This document shows, in pieces, positions 1-8,876 of a stretch of DNA of 64,000 nt (position 1 is its first letter; every line of letters begins with the position of its first letter). The notes beneath the pieces were generated by a model that was not told the origin of the DNA, made no database searches, and worked only from the letters and a program-made list of their open reading frames with translations. Source of the DNA: an uncultured Rhizobium sp. (GTDB taxonomy: Bacteria > Pseudomonadota > Alphaproteobacteria > Rhizobiales > Rhizobiaceae); NCBI GenBank assembly GCA_945952415.1, contig CAMFIF010000003.1, forward strand, positions 217,186 to 281,185, given 5' to 3'. Position numbers and translations under genes: made by a program.

Positions 1-1592
1 TCTCGCTCGCCGACGACAGTGGCGCCAAGCTTCTGGAGCGGGTGTCGGTGCAGATCAATCCCGGCGAGACGGTGGCGGTCGTCGGCCGCACGGCAGCGGG
101 CGGCGATGCGCTGGCCGATGCCTTCGGACGCATCATCTGGCCGGAAAGCGGCCGCATTACCGCCGGTGGCGAGGATCTGCTGGAACTGCCCGAGGCCATT
201 TCCGGCCGGCGGATTTCCTATGTCTCCTCGGAAGCCTACTTCTTCTACGGCAGCCTGAGGGACAATCTCACCTACGGCCTCAAGCACATGCCGCTTCGCC
301 CCGCCGTCTATGACGATACGGCGATGAAGGCGCGTCGCTGGGAGATCAACGAGGCGAGGCTGGCCGGCAATCCCGATCTCGACATCCACAGCGACTGGAT
401 CGACTATGCCGGGGCCAATGCCAGCGGACCGGAGAAATTCTTCGACGCCATCCTCGACGTGCTGGATGCGGTGCAGCTGTCCGGCGACATTCTGGATCTT
501 GCGCTGCGCTCCACCATGGATCCGCAGCGGCGCCCCGACCTTGCCGAGCGGATCATCGAGCTGCGCCATGCCCTGGGCGGCGTGCTCGCTGCCGAAGGGG
601 TCAGCGGCCTCGTCGTGCCCTTCGAGCCCGGCCGCTACAATCCGGAAGCGACGGTGGGCGAGAACCTGCTCTTCGGCACTGCGACCGGACCGGAGCTTGC
701 CGGCACCGCCATTGCCAACAATGCCTATTTCCGCGCGGTCATGCAGGAGACCGGGCTGACCAACACGCTCTTCGAAATGGGCCGCGAGATTGCCGCCAAC
801 GCGGTGGAACTCTTCAGCGACCTGCCACCGGACCACCCCTTCTTCCAGCAACTCACCTTCATGACCGCCGATGACCTGCCTGTCTATCAGGTGATGCTGC
901 AGAAGCTGAAGGGCCGCGGCTTCGCCGAGGCGACGCGTGAGGAGCGCCTCGCCATCATCCGCCTGAGCTTCCTCTATATCGAGCCCCGCCACCGCTTCGG
1001 CCTGCTGACCGAGGAGCGCATGGCCGAGATCGTCGAGGCCCGCCGCCAGTTCCACGAGGGTCTGCCCGAAGAGCTGAAGGGCGCGCTCGAAACCTATGAT
1101 CCGGAACGCTATTCCGGCTCGGCAAGCCTGCTCGACAACATCCTCTTCGGCCGCATCAGCCACCGTCATCCGGATGGGGCGAACCGCATCCGCTCGATTG
1201 TCGCCGGCATGCTGAAGAGCCGTGAACTCTATGACGACGTGCTGGAAATCGGCCTCGAATTCGATGTCGGCCCGGGCGGGCGGCGCCTGACCTCCACCCA
1301 GCGCCAGAAATTGAACCTCGCCCGCGCGCTGATCCGCCAGTCCGACTATTACATCCTGAACCGCCCGCTGCCGGGCCTCGACCACCGCCTGCAGGACGAG
1401 ATCGTGCGCAATGTCCTGGCCTTGCTGGAACGGGGCGGCTCCAGGCCCGCGGTCATCTGGGTTCTCTCAAATGCCAGCCTCGCGCCCCTCTTCGACCGCG
1501 TCATGGTCTTCGAGCGCGGCGCTTTGGTGGGCGATGGCAAGCATCACGAGTTGAGGGAACGCAATGACACCTTCAGACAGCTTGTGTCATAA
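1..1592 (+). CDS. ABC-type ATP-binding protein with degenerate ATPase motifs, 5' end outside window
   Basis: The reading frame is open from the first bases, so this is the C-terminal part (about 530 residues) of a longer protein, probably one with an upstream membrane domain. The Walker A position reads GRTAAGGDAL and lacks the P-loop lysine. The signature region reads LTSTQRQKLNLARAL in place of LSGGQ. The Walker B end reads YYILNRPLPGLD, without the D-E pair, and the H-loop site reads VLSNAS without histidine. About 330 residues separate the Q-loop region from the signature, and a motif like NLxFG recurs three times (NLTYG, NLLFG, NILFG). The ABC fold is clear but ATP hydrolysis by this domain looks unlikely. 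The next gene encodes a cNMP-binding protein on the same strand. The substrate is unknown. Confidence 0.8.
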   Translation, partial: SLADDSGAKLLERVSVQINPGETVAVVGRTAAGGDALADAFGRIIWPESGRITAGGEDLLELPEAISGRRISYVSSEAYFFYGSLRDNLTYGLKHMPLRPAVYDDTAMKARRWEINEARLAGNPDLDIHSDWIDYAGANASGPEKFFDAILDVLDAVQLSGDILDLALRSTMDPQRRPDLAERIIELRHALGGVLAAEGVSGLVVPFEPGRYNPEATVGENLLFGTATGPELAGTAIANNAYFRAVMQETGLTNTLFEMGREIAANAVELFSDLPPDHPFFQQLTFMTADDLPVYQVMLQKLKGRGFAEATREERLAIIRLSFLYIEPRHRFGLLTEERMAEIVEARRQFHEGLPEELKGALETYDPERYSGSASLLDNILFGRISHRHPDGANRIRSIVAGMLKSRELYDDVLEIGLEFDVGPGGRRLTSTQRQKLNLARALIRQSDYYILNRPLPGLDHRLQDEIVRNVLALLERGGSRPAVIWVLSNASLAPLFDRVMVFERGALVGDGKHHELRERNDTFRQLVS

Positions 1593-1666
1593 GGGATAAT
1601 CCTGTCATAAAACAGATAAGCGCCAGCCGCTAAAAGCCGCGCACGAAGAGTGGGACAAGTGAGGCC

Positions 1667-2128
1667 ATGTTGCTGAAGGACGAAGTGGAACTGTTGCGGC
1701 GCGTGCCGCTGTTTGCCGGCGTGGCGCCCGCCAAGCTGAAGCTTCTGGCATTCACCTCGGACCGGGTCATGTATGCCGCGGGTGAGGAAATCTTCCACCA
1801 GGGCGATTCCGGCGATGCCGCCTATGTGATCCTGAACGGCACCGCCGACATTCTGGTCGATACGCCGGCGGGCGAGATCAAGGTGGCGGAGGCGGAATAT
1901 TCCTCCATCGTCGGCGAGATCGCGATCCTCTGCGAAGTCTCGCGAACCGCAACCGTCCGCGCCGCCTCCCCGCTCGATGTCCTGCGCATCAAGAAGGACC
2001 AGTTCCTCAAGCTGCTCGTCGATTTCCCCGAAATCACCATCGAGGTCATGCGGGTTCTCGCCGACCGCCTGAGCCATACGACCCAGGAACTGACCCTTGC
2101 CCGCAGCCAGCTGAAGGCCATCGAATAG
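1667..2128 (+). CDS. cyclic nucleotide-binding domain protein
   Basis: A 153-residue protein that is essentially one cNMP-binding beta-roll plus a C-terminal helix. EEIFHQGDSGDAAYVILNG matches the conserved early strands. GEIAILCEVSRTATVRA matches the phosphate-binding cassette, with the Glu that contacts the ribose and the Arg that contacts the phosphate. There is no DNA-binding helix-turn-helix, so it is a sensor or adaptor rather than a Crp-type regulator. It starts 74 bases after the ABC-type gene on the same strand and may be cotranscribed with it; GTGAGG precedes the ATG. I infer that it ties the upstream membrane system to a nucleotide signal, but the ligand cannot be read from the sequence. 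Confidence 0.9.
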   Translation: MLLKDEVELLRRVPLFAGVAPAKLKLLAFTSDRVMYAAGEEIFHQGDSGDAAYVILNGTADILVDTPAGEIKVAEAEYSSIVGEIAILCEVSRTATVRAASPLDVLRIKKDQFLKLLVDFPEITIEVMRVLADRLSHTTQELTLARSQLKAIE

Positions 2129-2138
2129 ACCGGACGCT

Positions 2139-3770
2139 CTAGGACCGGATCGCGCCCGTCTCCAGGCAGACCGTCAACCGGTCGGATGGCAGGCCGGCGA
2201 GATGGTGCTTCATGGTCTCGAAAAGAGCCGAAAGGCGGGGATCGGCAGGTTGCTCCAACGCCCGGCCCGTAATCTCCCCGTAGGCCTCAAGCCGCGCAGG
2301 CGCGATGAAGCGCTTCACGAGTGCGCCACCCGCCCGGAGCCGATACCAGTCGGTGAGGAAGGCAAGCGCGGAAAGATCCTGAAGGGCCTCGGGCAGACCC
2401 TGCCGAAACCCCGCTTGTTGCGCAAGATCGGCGAGCGAAAGGCCTTTGAAAAGGGCGGCGAGTTCCGCCGGCCATTCCCGCTTCAGGAAGCGCCGTGCGG
2501 TCACATGGGCAAGATGCGCATCGAGAAGCGCGCCGAGCGTCTCTGCCTCGGGCATCGCGCCGGTCACGGCCCCGGTCATCTCCCCGAGACGCCGGTTCGC
2601 CGCCCGGATCACCGGGTCAAGCGGCAGATCGTCCAGGGAAAGCGTGTCGATCCGGGCCTCGCTGCCTGTCACCGTCACGATCTTCACCGCCGCCGGAAAG
2701 GCCACCAGCGCCGGCACCGCCAGATTGACGAGCGCGCCCTCCGCGCCCTCGTGCCGGGCCGTGTTATTTACGTGCACATGGCCGCTGAAATGCAGCCGCA
2801 TGCCAGCGGAAAGCATGGCTTCCGCAACCCCTGGCCCCGGCATGCGCCGGTGAAAGGCATTCTCGCCCATCATCATCCGTTCGAGCGGAAGTGTGCCGTC
2901 CAGCGTCTCCAGCACCGGGTAATGGGAGAAATGAATGAGCTGTTTGCCCTCCCGCGCCGCCCGCGCCGCCACATCGGCAAGCCATGAGACGAGAAAGGGC
3001 TTGTGGAGAAGAAGGGCATTCCAGCCGGCCGCCGTGCTGTCGGCAAGCCCATCCTCGCCCTCGGGATCGGGCGCGAAGACATTGGCGTCGATCATCGCGA
3101 ACCAGAGGCCCGGACCGGGCTCCACCAGATAGGAGGCATCCATGAGCCGACGGATTTCCTGGCCTGAGGCATCGAAAAGCCCATAGGTCCGCTCCGCCGG
3201 ATCGGGATCGGTGCCAAAGGGGCTCTCCCAGTACTGGCAGGGCACATCCCGGAAGAAACCGCACCCGGCAGGCAGATTGTCGGGATAGCCGCCGCAATAC
3301 ATGCCCGGGGTGACGATCCGGCGATCCGCGCGCGGATCGTCGTAATCGGGATCGCTGGTCACCAGAACGATTTCTCCTTCGGAGCCCGCATAGCGCTTGC
3401 GCCGGTGGCGCCCCTTGGCGCCGAAGAGATCGTGATTGCCGGGAAGCGCGAAGAACCGCATGCCCCTTTCTCCCCGGAAGCGGGCGAGAAGCCGGGAAAG
3501 CGCATCAAGAGTCACCTTCTGCCCGTCATCGGAGTAATCGCCGAGCAGCACGACATCGCGGATACCCTCCTCGGCCAGCCTTTCGAGCGAAAGGGCAAGG
3601 ATCGCGCCCGCCTCATTATAGATGCGTGGCGCGCGGGCCACGTCGCCGGGCAGGCGGAGATTGAGCCGCCGGCCCGCCTCCGGAAAGCCCCCAAAGCCGA
3701 AATCCGCCTCCGGATCGTGAAAATGGGCATCCGCAATCACGGCGAAACGGTGGAGGGGTCGGGCTTCCAA
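2139..3770 (-). CDS. calcineurin-like metallophosphoesterase
   Basis: A 543-residue protein with the metallophosphoesterase motif series: ADAHFHD near the N-terminus (D-x-H), GDYSDDGQ (GD), GNHD, HFSHYP and SGHVHVNN (GHxH). These residues bind the dinuclear metal centre. The family hydrolyses phosphomono- or diesters, including cyclic nucleotides. The length is well above the 250-300 residues of small CpdA-type enzymes because of a long insert in the middle and a C-terminal alpha-helical extension of about 170 residues. It converges on the cNMP-binding gene, with 10 bases between the stop codons. The substrate is not predictable; a nucleotide phosphodiesterase is plausible from context only. 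Confidence 0.85.
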   Translation of the reverse strand: MEARPLHRFAVIADAHFHDPEADFGFGGFPEAGRRLNLRLPGDVARAPRIYNEAGAILALSLERLAEEGIRDVVLLGDYSDDGQKVTLDALSRLLARFRGERGMRFFALPGNHDLFGAKGRHRRKRYAGSEGEIVLVTSDPDYDDPRADRRIVTPGMYCGGYPDNLPAGCGFFRDVPCQYWESPFGTDPDPAERTYGLFDASGQEIRRLMDASYLVEPGPGLWFAMIDANVFAPDPEGEDGLADSTAAGWNALLLHKPFLVSWLADVAARAAREGKQLIHFSHYPVLETLDGTLPLERMMMGENAFHRRMPGPGVAEAMLSAGMRLHFSGHVHVNNTARHEGAEGALVNLAVPALVAFPAAVKIVTVTGSEARIDTLSLDDLPLDPVIRAANRRLGEMTGAVTGAMPEAETLGALLDAHLAHVTARRFLKREWPAELAALFKGLSLADLAQQAGFRQGLPEALQDLSALAFLTDWYRLRAGGALVKRFIAPARLEAYGEITGRALEQPADPRLSALFETMKHHLAGLPSDRLTVCLETGAIRS

Positions 3771-3948
3771 TCGGCAAATCCTGGGGCTTTCAGACAGTTT
3801 TCAGACATAACTGCCAATAAGGGTCCGGCCAAGCCTTGAAATTGCTCGCCACCCGTGGAGAGTTTCGCTAGCATGGCAAAATGATGGCGGCGTTGAGGAA
3901 CTCCCTGTTTTTCTGAAGGGTTAGCGTCGCGAAGGAAAACGGGACGGA

Positions 3949-4827
3949 ATGGGCGTTGTCGCCCGGCCCGCCCACGAGGAAGGCAGTACGAAGAGCGTGA
4001 GCGAAAGCGGGTTTCGGGTCAAGTTCTGGGGAACGCGCGGCAGTCTGCCGGTTTCGGGCGCGGACTATGCGCGGTTTGGCGGCAATACGATTGCGGTGGA
4101 AATCTCCTGCGACGATGAAACCCTGCTTTTCGATGCCGGGTCCGGTCTTCCGCTCGCGGGGCGTGCACTGGCTGCGGACCGCACCAAGACCACCCATCTC
4201 TTCATGTCGCACTTCCATTACGACCATATCATCGGCCTGCCCTTCTTCTGCCCGCTCTTCAATCCGCGCGCCACGGTCTCGCTCTGGTCCGGCAACCTAC
4301 ATGGCCAGCAGACCACCCAGCAGACGCTGAAGGAAATCATGCGGCCGCCCTTCTTCCCCGTGAGTCCCGATATCTGCGCCGCCCGCGTGCGCTGCATGGA
4401 TTTCAGGGCGACGGATGTTCTGGAACCGATTGCCGGTGCCCGGCTGACGACCGGCATGCTCAACCATCCCGGCGGCTCGATCGGCTATCGCGTGGAATGG
4501 AACGGCCGGGTCGTGGCCCTGATCACCGATACCGAACACGAGCCCGGAAAGCTCGACGACACCGTGCTTTCCCTGATTCGCGGGGCCGATCTCTTCATTT
4601 ATGACGGCGCTTTCGAAGACCACGAAATGGAGAAATTCAAGGGCTTCGGCCACTCCACCTGGCAGCAGGCCGTGCGTCTCGCCCGCGAGGCAGGGGTGAA
4701 GCAGACCGCGATCTTCCACCATTCTCCGACCCGCATCGACAGCGAGCTGGAAGCGATGGAAGCGCGCGCGCAGAAAGAATTGTCCTCGCTGTTCTTTGCC
4801 CGGGACCTGCAGGCCGTCACGCTGTAA
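3949..4827 (+). CDS. MBL-fold metallo-hydrolase
   Basis: A 292-residue metallo-beta-lactamase-fold hydrolase. FWGTRGSLPVSG and FGGNTIAVEI near the N-terminus are typical of the phosphodiesterase-like branch of the fold. MSHFHYDHIIGLPFF carries the HxHxDH zinc motif, and NHPGGSIGYRV, DTEHEPG and FHHSPTR supply the later metal-binding regions. It is divergent from the metallophosphoesterase, and its 3' end overlaps the end of the deacetylase gene on the other strand by 11 bases. Translation may start at the ATG given here or at a GTG (VSESGF) 48 bases downstream. The substrate is unknown. Confidence 0.88.
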   Translation: MGVVARPAHEEGSTKSVSESGFRVKFWGTRGSLPVSGADYARFGGNTIAVEISCDDETLLFDAGSGLPLAGRALAADRTKTTHLFMSHFHYDHIIGLPFFCPLFNPRATVSLWSGNLHGQQTTQQTLKEIMRPPFFPVSPDICAARVRCMDFRATDVLEPIAGARLTTGMLNHPGGSIGYRVEWNGRVVALITDTEHEPGKLDDTVLSLIRGADLFIYDGAFEDHEMEKFKGFGHSTWQQAVRLAREAGVKQTAIFHHSPTRIDSELEAMEARAQKELSSLFFARDLQAVTL

Positions 4828-5557
4828 GGAGCGCGCCCGCCGGTTGCCAGCGGCATCCGGGATGGGCAGTCGTCAGCTCGAACAACGATCCGAGAAAGCC
4901 ATCAACCGCGCCGTCATGGACGAGGTGATGGGTCAGCAGACCCATGGCCTGTCCATCGCCCATGCTTTCGATCCGCGCCGCGATTTCCCCAAAGAGAATA
5001 TCGGCCGGCCTCCCGCCCCGGGTACCGTGCCAGTCCATCACATCCACATGGGTGTTGAGTTCGGGTAGCCCGCGATCCTTTTCCGCGCCGAAGACGGACA
5101 GGGTACGAAGCCCGATCCGCGGCAGGAGGGAGAGAAGATCGGGCGCGATCCGGTTCCATGGCGGCACCAGCATCGGCAGCATGGCCTCGCCGTAAAGGGC
5201 GGAAAGCTTGCCGAAGCCCGTCGCCAGTTCCGCCAGAACCAGCGCGGCCGGGCGATGCGAGCCGAGCTCCTGCTTCTTCTCGGAAGGCGGGGCATAGTTG
5301 CGGTGCGACCAGCCGTGAAGAGCAATGCTCACCCCCTCCCTGCCTGCCAGATAGGCTTCAAGTGCGATCCCGGTTTCCTCCGGGATGACGGCAAGCGTGA
5401 CCGGCACGGAAAAGGCCTCGGTGAGGGTCAGGAAGCGGGCCAGCGCATCCGTCGGCTCCACCGCATCGTCGTCACGCAGCCAGAAGCGGGCGGGACGTCC
5501 CGCCGCCGCACGCCGGTCAAGGGCCTCCACCAGCCTTTGCCTGCCCCAGTCGTTCAT
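4817..5557 (-). CDS. polysaccharide deacetylase-like protein
   Basis: A 246-residue protein resembling the polysaccharide deacetylase (NodB-like) barrel. FWLRDDDAVEPT near residue 25 fits the acidic motif, and ALHGWSHRNYAP fits the metal-binding H-x-x-x-H motif. LVPPWNRI resembles the PPW segment and LLTHHLVHD the C-terminal histidine motif. It overlaps the glycosyltransferase gene by 4 bases (ATGA), so translation of the two is probably coupled. The pair is likely to act on one cell-surface glycan. There is no signal peptide, so the enzyme probably works in the cytoplasm on a precursor. Confidence 0.8.
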   Translation of the reverse strand: MNDWGRQRLVEALDRRAAAGRPARFWLRDDDAVEPTDALARFLTLTEAFSVPVTLAVIPEETGIALEAYLAGREGVSIALHGWSHRNYAPPSEKKQELGSHRPAALVLAELATGFGKLSALYGEAMLPMLVPPWNRIAPDLLSLLPRIGLRTLSVFGAEKDRGLPELNTHVDVMDWHGTRGGRPADILFGEIAARIESMGDGQAMGLLTHHLVHDGAVDGFLGSLFELTTAHPGCRWQPAGALLTA

Positions 5558-6642
5558 GCTGTCTCTCCCCTTGCGATCGCCTGCAGCCAGCCATCGAGCT
5601 TCGCGGCTGCCCGGTCAAGCCCCCGCTCGGAAGCAATCATCTGGCGCGCACCGCTTGCGAGCCGTCGGCGCAGCGCTTCGTCACCGAGAAGAGCCTCGAC
5701 CGCCCGGGCCAGCCCTTTTTCATCGCCGAAGGGCAGAAGCAAACCGCTCCGGTCCTCCTCCACCACCTCGTCCACGCCGCCGGTGCGGTAGGCGAGAACG
5801 GGCAGGCCGGCGGCCTCCGCCTCCAGATAGGCCATGCCATAGGCCTCTCCGACCCCCGGCCACACATAAATCGCGGCCCGCTTCAGCCGGTCCAGAAGCG
5901 CGGGACGCTCGAGCGCGCCATGAAAGGTGACGCGACCGGGAGGAAAGTCTGCGAACAGCGCCTCCACCTCCTGGCGGCATGGGCCATCGCCCACCACATC
6001 CAGTGTGAAGGGCGCCTTCACCCTGGCCAATGCCCCGGCAAGCGCCCGGTAGCTCTGGAATTTGTCGCCGGGCCGCATCATCGCGACCGTCACCAGCCGC
6101 CCGGCCTCCGGCGTGGGGTCGATGGCGAGGAAATCCGCCGCATCGAGAAAGGGCTTGAGCCGGGCGGTCCGGGCTCCGGGCGCGCCAAGCTGGAGCCCCG
6201 CCTCATCGCGCGCGGTCATGGAAATGTTGAGTGCCGCCTGCGTGACGGCCTCAAGCACGGCTGCCTGCGCCTCTCCCCAGCCTTCACCGTTTCGCCTCTC
6301 CGACCACGAGGCTTCCATCGTGACATAGGGAAGGCCCGCCCGCCGCGACAGCGCGGGGCCTAGAAGATCCGGCGCCTTGTAATAGACGTGATAGGTGAAC
6401 CAGAGATCGGGCCGGCCTTCCCGCGCCCAGCGGGCCTCGATCCGCGCCCGCTCGGCTTCGGCGACACCCCCCATCGGCCCATGGTCTGCGGGCATACGGG
6501 CAAAGCTGCGGAACTCCGAGACCAGATCCACCGCATGGCCGGCGGCCTGCAAGGCCGCGATCGTCAGCCGCGCCATCATCCGGTCGCCGGAAGGAACGGG
6601 ATGCCAGGGGGATTTCAGTGGCGCGTAGTATGCAATTTTCAT
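5554..6642 (-). CDS. glycosyltransferase family 4 protein
   Basis: A 362-residue GT-B glycosyltransferase. The N-terminal domain opens with IAYYAPLKSPWHPVPSGD, a typical acceptor-side Rossmann start. The C-terminal donor domain has VTVAMMRPGDKFQSYR and the hallmark segment EAYGMAYLEAEAAGLPVLA followed by GGVDEVV, which contains the E-x7-E nucleotide-sugar motif. It is cytoplasmic or membrane-associated and transfers a sugar from an activated donor; donor and acceptor cannot be specified. It is the first gene of a two-gene minus-strand unit with the deacetylase-like gene. It diverges from the FkbM methyltransferase, which suggests a small surface-glycan locus. Confidence 0.9.
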   Translation of the reverse strand: MKIAYYAPLKSPWHPVPSGDRMMARLTIAALQAAGHAVDLVSEFRSFARMPADHGPMGGVAEAERARIEARWAREGRPDLWFTYHVYYKAPDLLGPALSRRAGLPYVTMEASWSERRNGEGWGEAQAAVLEAVTQAALNISMTARDEAGLQLGAPGARTARLKPFLDAADFLAIDPTPEAGRLVTVAMMRPGDKFQSYRALAGALARVKAPFTLDVVGDGPCRQEVEALFADFPPGRVTFHGALERPALLDRLKRAAIYVWPGVGEAYGMAYLEAEAAGLPVLAYRTGGVDEVVEEDRSGLLLPFGDEKGLARAVEALLGDEALRRRLASGARQMIASERGLDRAAAKLDGWLQAIARGETA

Positions 6643-6713
6643 ATTGGATACCTATTTCCCGGTCAGCCGCCCTGTCAATTCGGCACCGCACCCGCTGAAG
6701 GACCCTGAAGATC

Positions 6714-7577
6714 ATGGCATTCTGGAAAGGATGGAAGAAGCGCATCCGCAAGAGACGAAACGCCCTCGTCCGCCGCTTCTTCGAGACCCGCTACGGGCGC
6801 GAGCTTCTGGTCAATGCCCTGCCGGAACGGGTGCTCGAGATGACCACCGATTGCGGCGATCACGTGCTGACCTTCTCCCCCCATGATTATATCGGCCGCA
6901 AGGTTTACCGGAAGGGCGCTTTCGAGCGGGCGGCCATTCCTCGCCTGCGGTCGGTGCTCGAGGCGGAGGGGATTTCCCTAGCCGGCACCGTTCTTCTGGA
7001 ACTCGGCGGCAATATCGGCACCCAGACCATCTACTGGGCGCGCGAAGATCTCTTCCGGCGCATCGTCTCGGTGGAGCCCGATCCCCGCAATTTCGATCTG
7101 CTAAGGCGCAATATTGCCCGCAACGACCTTTTGGCGATGGTGGATCTCGTCCATGTGGCGGCGGGGGAAACGGAAGGCCGGATCGATTTTTTCCAGAACC
7201 CCGACAATCACGGCAAGAGCTCGGCGCTCCGCTCGTCGCGGAAGGACCGGAAGATCGAGGTGCCCGTCCGCCCTGTCTCGGCTATTCTCGAAGATCTGGG
7301 CATCGCACCCTCCGAAATCGGGCTGATCTGGATGGATATCGAGGGCTATGAGCCAGTCGCCTGCCGTTCCATGCGGCCGTTGCTGGAGCGCGGTACGCCG
7401 CTTTACATGGAATTCTCGCCCGCCTTTTATGGGGCGGATGCGGAAGCTTTCCGCACGGCCCTGGGCAAAACCCATGCCCGTGCCTTTCTCTTTGTGGAAG
7501 ACGAGCCCGTGCGATCGCTCGCCGTTGAGGCGCTGCCCCTCGATATCGGCCAGTATGACGTGCTGCTCCTGCCCTGA
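6714..7577 (+). CDS. FkbM family methyltransferase
   Basis: A 287-residue SAM-dependent methyltransferase of the FkbM type. LELGGNIGTQTIYWAR is motif I for SAM binding, VSVEPDPRNFDLLRRNI contains the acidic residue that binds the ribose, and LIWMDIEGYE is the conserved DIEG motif. The N-terminus is very basic (GWKKRIRKRRNALVRR), which may help membrane or polysaccharide association. FkbM enzymes O-methylate sugars or polyketides. The divergent glycosyltransferase/deacetylase pair supports a glycan substrate, though this is inference. The start follows a weak GAAG-type site. Confidence 0.9.
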   Translation: MAFWKGWKKRIRKRRNALVRRFFETRYGRELLVNALPERVLEMTTDCGDHVLTFSPHDYIGRKVYRKGAFERAAIPRLRSVLEAEGISLAGTVLLELGGNIGTQTIYWAREDLFRRIVSVEPDPRNFDLLRRNIARNDLLAMVDLVHVAAGETEGRIDFFQNPDNHGKSSALRSSRKDRKIEVPVRPVSAILEDLGIAPSEIGLIWMDIEGYEPVACRSMRPLLERGTPLYMEFSPAFYGADAEAFRTALGKTHARAFLFVEDEPVRSLAVEALPLDIGQYDVLLLP

Positions 7578-7682
7578 GCGGGGGACAGTTGAGACGGCCA
7601 AACGCCGCAGTTCCCCAAATGGTTCTTGCGGAAACGGTCGCCGAGGCTCACAAATCCCGCCCATTCTACGAGGAGATTCGTG

Positions 7683-8072
7683 ATGGCGGACGCCACGATC
7701 ACCCTTTTCGAGGCCATTGGCGGCGAACGGACCATCCGCGCGCTGACGAGGCGCTTCTATGACCTCATGGACACGCTGCCCGAGGCAGCCGCCTGCCGCG
7801 CGGTGCATCCGAAGGACATGACCGGATCGGAGGAAAAGCTGACGGAATATCTGATCGGCTATCTCGGTGGCCCGCCCGTCTATGTGGAGAAATACGGCCA
7901 TCCGCGCCTTCGGGCCCGCCATTTCGTCGCGGAAATCGGTCCGGCGGAGCGGGATGGCTGGATTCTCTGCTTCCGCAGGGCGCTGGACGAGACCGTGTCC
8001 CACGAAAAGCTGCGCGACATCATCTGGCAGCCCATCGAGCGGCTCGCCTTTCACATGCAGAACCGGGAGTAG
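7683..8072 (+). CDS. group II truncated hemoglobin
   Basis: A 129-residue 2-on-2 globin. Y26 (RFYDLM) fits the B10 tyrosine, H80 (RARHFV) the proximal F8 histidine, and W93 (DGWILCF) the G8 tryptophan that marks group II. Such proteins bind O2 or NO and help in oxidative or nitrosative stress. The ATG at 7683 has a GAGGAG site 6-7 bases upstream; an in-frame ATG 57 bases earlier has no such site and would add residues foreign to the fold. The stop lies 4 bases before the next start, so the two genes form an operon. Confidence 0.93.
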   Translation: MADATITLFEAIGGERTIRALTRRFYDLMDTLPEAAACRAVHPKDMTGSEEKLTEYLIGYLGGPPVYVEKYGHPRLRARHFVAEIGPAERDGWILCFRRALDETVSHEKLRDIIWQPIERLAFHMQNRE

Positions 8073-8076
8073 CGCG

Positions 8077-8445
8077 ATGATCGAAAGAAACAGCCTCGGC
8101 GACCGGCTCACACTTGCGGCCGCGGGCCTGATCGGCCTTGCAGGTGTGGCCCTTTCCGCCGCCGCCGCCCATATGCCCGATCCGCGCTTTCTCGCCCAGG
8201 CAGGTCTTCTCTGCCTGGCCCATGGCCCGGCGCTGCTGGCAATCCGGGGTTTTCCGCTCCGGCTCGGGCGGCTTGCCGCAGCCCTGATGACGCTCGGCGT
8301 CTTTCTCTTCACCGCCGACATGCTGATGCGCGAGTTTGCCGGCACGGCCCTTTTCCCCCGCGCCGCGCCGACCGGCGGAACCATGATCATGGCCGGCTGG
8401 CTGACGGTCTTTGCCGGCGCGCTGATACCGCGCGGGAGCGCCTGA
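8077..8445 (+). CDS. small membrane protein, DUF423-like
   Basis: A 122-residue hydrophobic protein with four predicted membrane segments, around residues 12-32, 40-58, 68-88 and 100-118. The pattern AAHMPDPRFLAQAGLLCLAHGPALLAI followed by two more helices is like DUF423 (YgdD-type) inner-membrane proteins, where conserved His and Ala residues follow the first helix. The ATG is 4 bases after the hemoglobin stop and the genes are clearly cotranscribed. Function is unknown; a role with the hemoglobin in stress physiology is only guilt by association. Confidence 0.75.
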   Translation: MIERNSLGDRLTLAAAGLIGLAGVALSAAAAHMPDPRFLAQAGLLCLAHGPALLAIRGFPLRLGRLAAALMTLGVFLFTADMLMREFAGTALFPRAAPTGGTMIMAGWLTVFAGALIPRGSA

Positions 8446-8450
8446 GGCGC

Positions 8451-8840
8451 TCAGCGCCCCTGCCGGTCGCGCATTTCCTGAAGGGCCCGGTCAAGGCTCG
8501 ATTTCGAACCGTTCCGGAGCGGCACGAAGGTCTTGCCGAATTTCTTGCAGCCCGTCTTCACCCGAAGGCAGGCATCGTGGCTGATACAGTCGATCGGGCA
8601 GAAAACGCAGTCCACCGAGGGCAGCACCGTATCGATGCGGCTGACCGCCTCGCGCAATCCGCCATCGTGATGGATGAGCTCCGCCCCATGGGCGCTGGCG
8701 ATTTCGCGCAAATGCGCGACCTGGCAATCGCGCCCGCCGACATAGAGAAAACTGCGGATGGGCCGAACCTCGCCACCCGTTCGGGCCTCCCCCGCCCCGC
8801 TTCCCGTCTTCTGCCGGTTTCCCTTTCGCTTCGCTGCCAC
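8451..8840 (-). CDS. DUF2325 domain protein
   Basis: A 129-residue protein. After a basic N-terminus (AAKRKGNRQK) comes IRSFLYVGGRDCQVAHLREI, the conserved opening of DUF2325. Further on are HHDGGLREAVSRI and a cysteine-rich stretch, VFCPIDCISHDACLRV with TGCKKFGK, that could bind metal or a cofactor. The GTG at 8840 is preferred because AGGAG sits nine bases upstream. An ATG overlapping that spacer is in another frame. A perfect 10-base inverted repeat lies upstream at 8877-8928. The molecular function of the family is not established. Confidence 0.85.
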   Translation of the reverse strand: MAAKRKGNRQKTGSGAGEARTGGEVRPIRSFLYVGGRDCQVAHLREIASAHGAELIHHDGGLREAVSRIDTVLPSVDCVFCPIDCISHDACLRVKTGCKKFGKTFVPLRNGSKSSLDRALQEMRDRQGR

Positions 8841-8876
8841 GACATGCTTCTCCTGTTGAGCGTTGCGGCACGCTAC

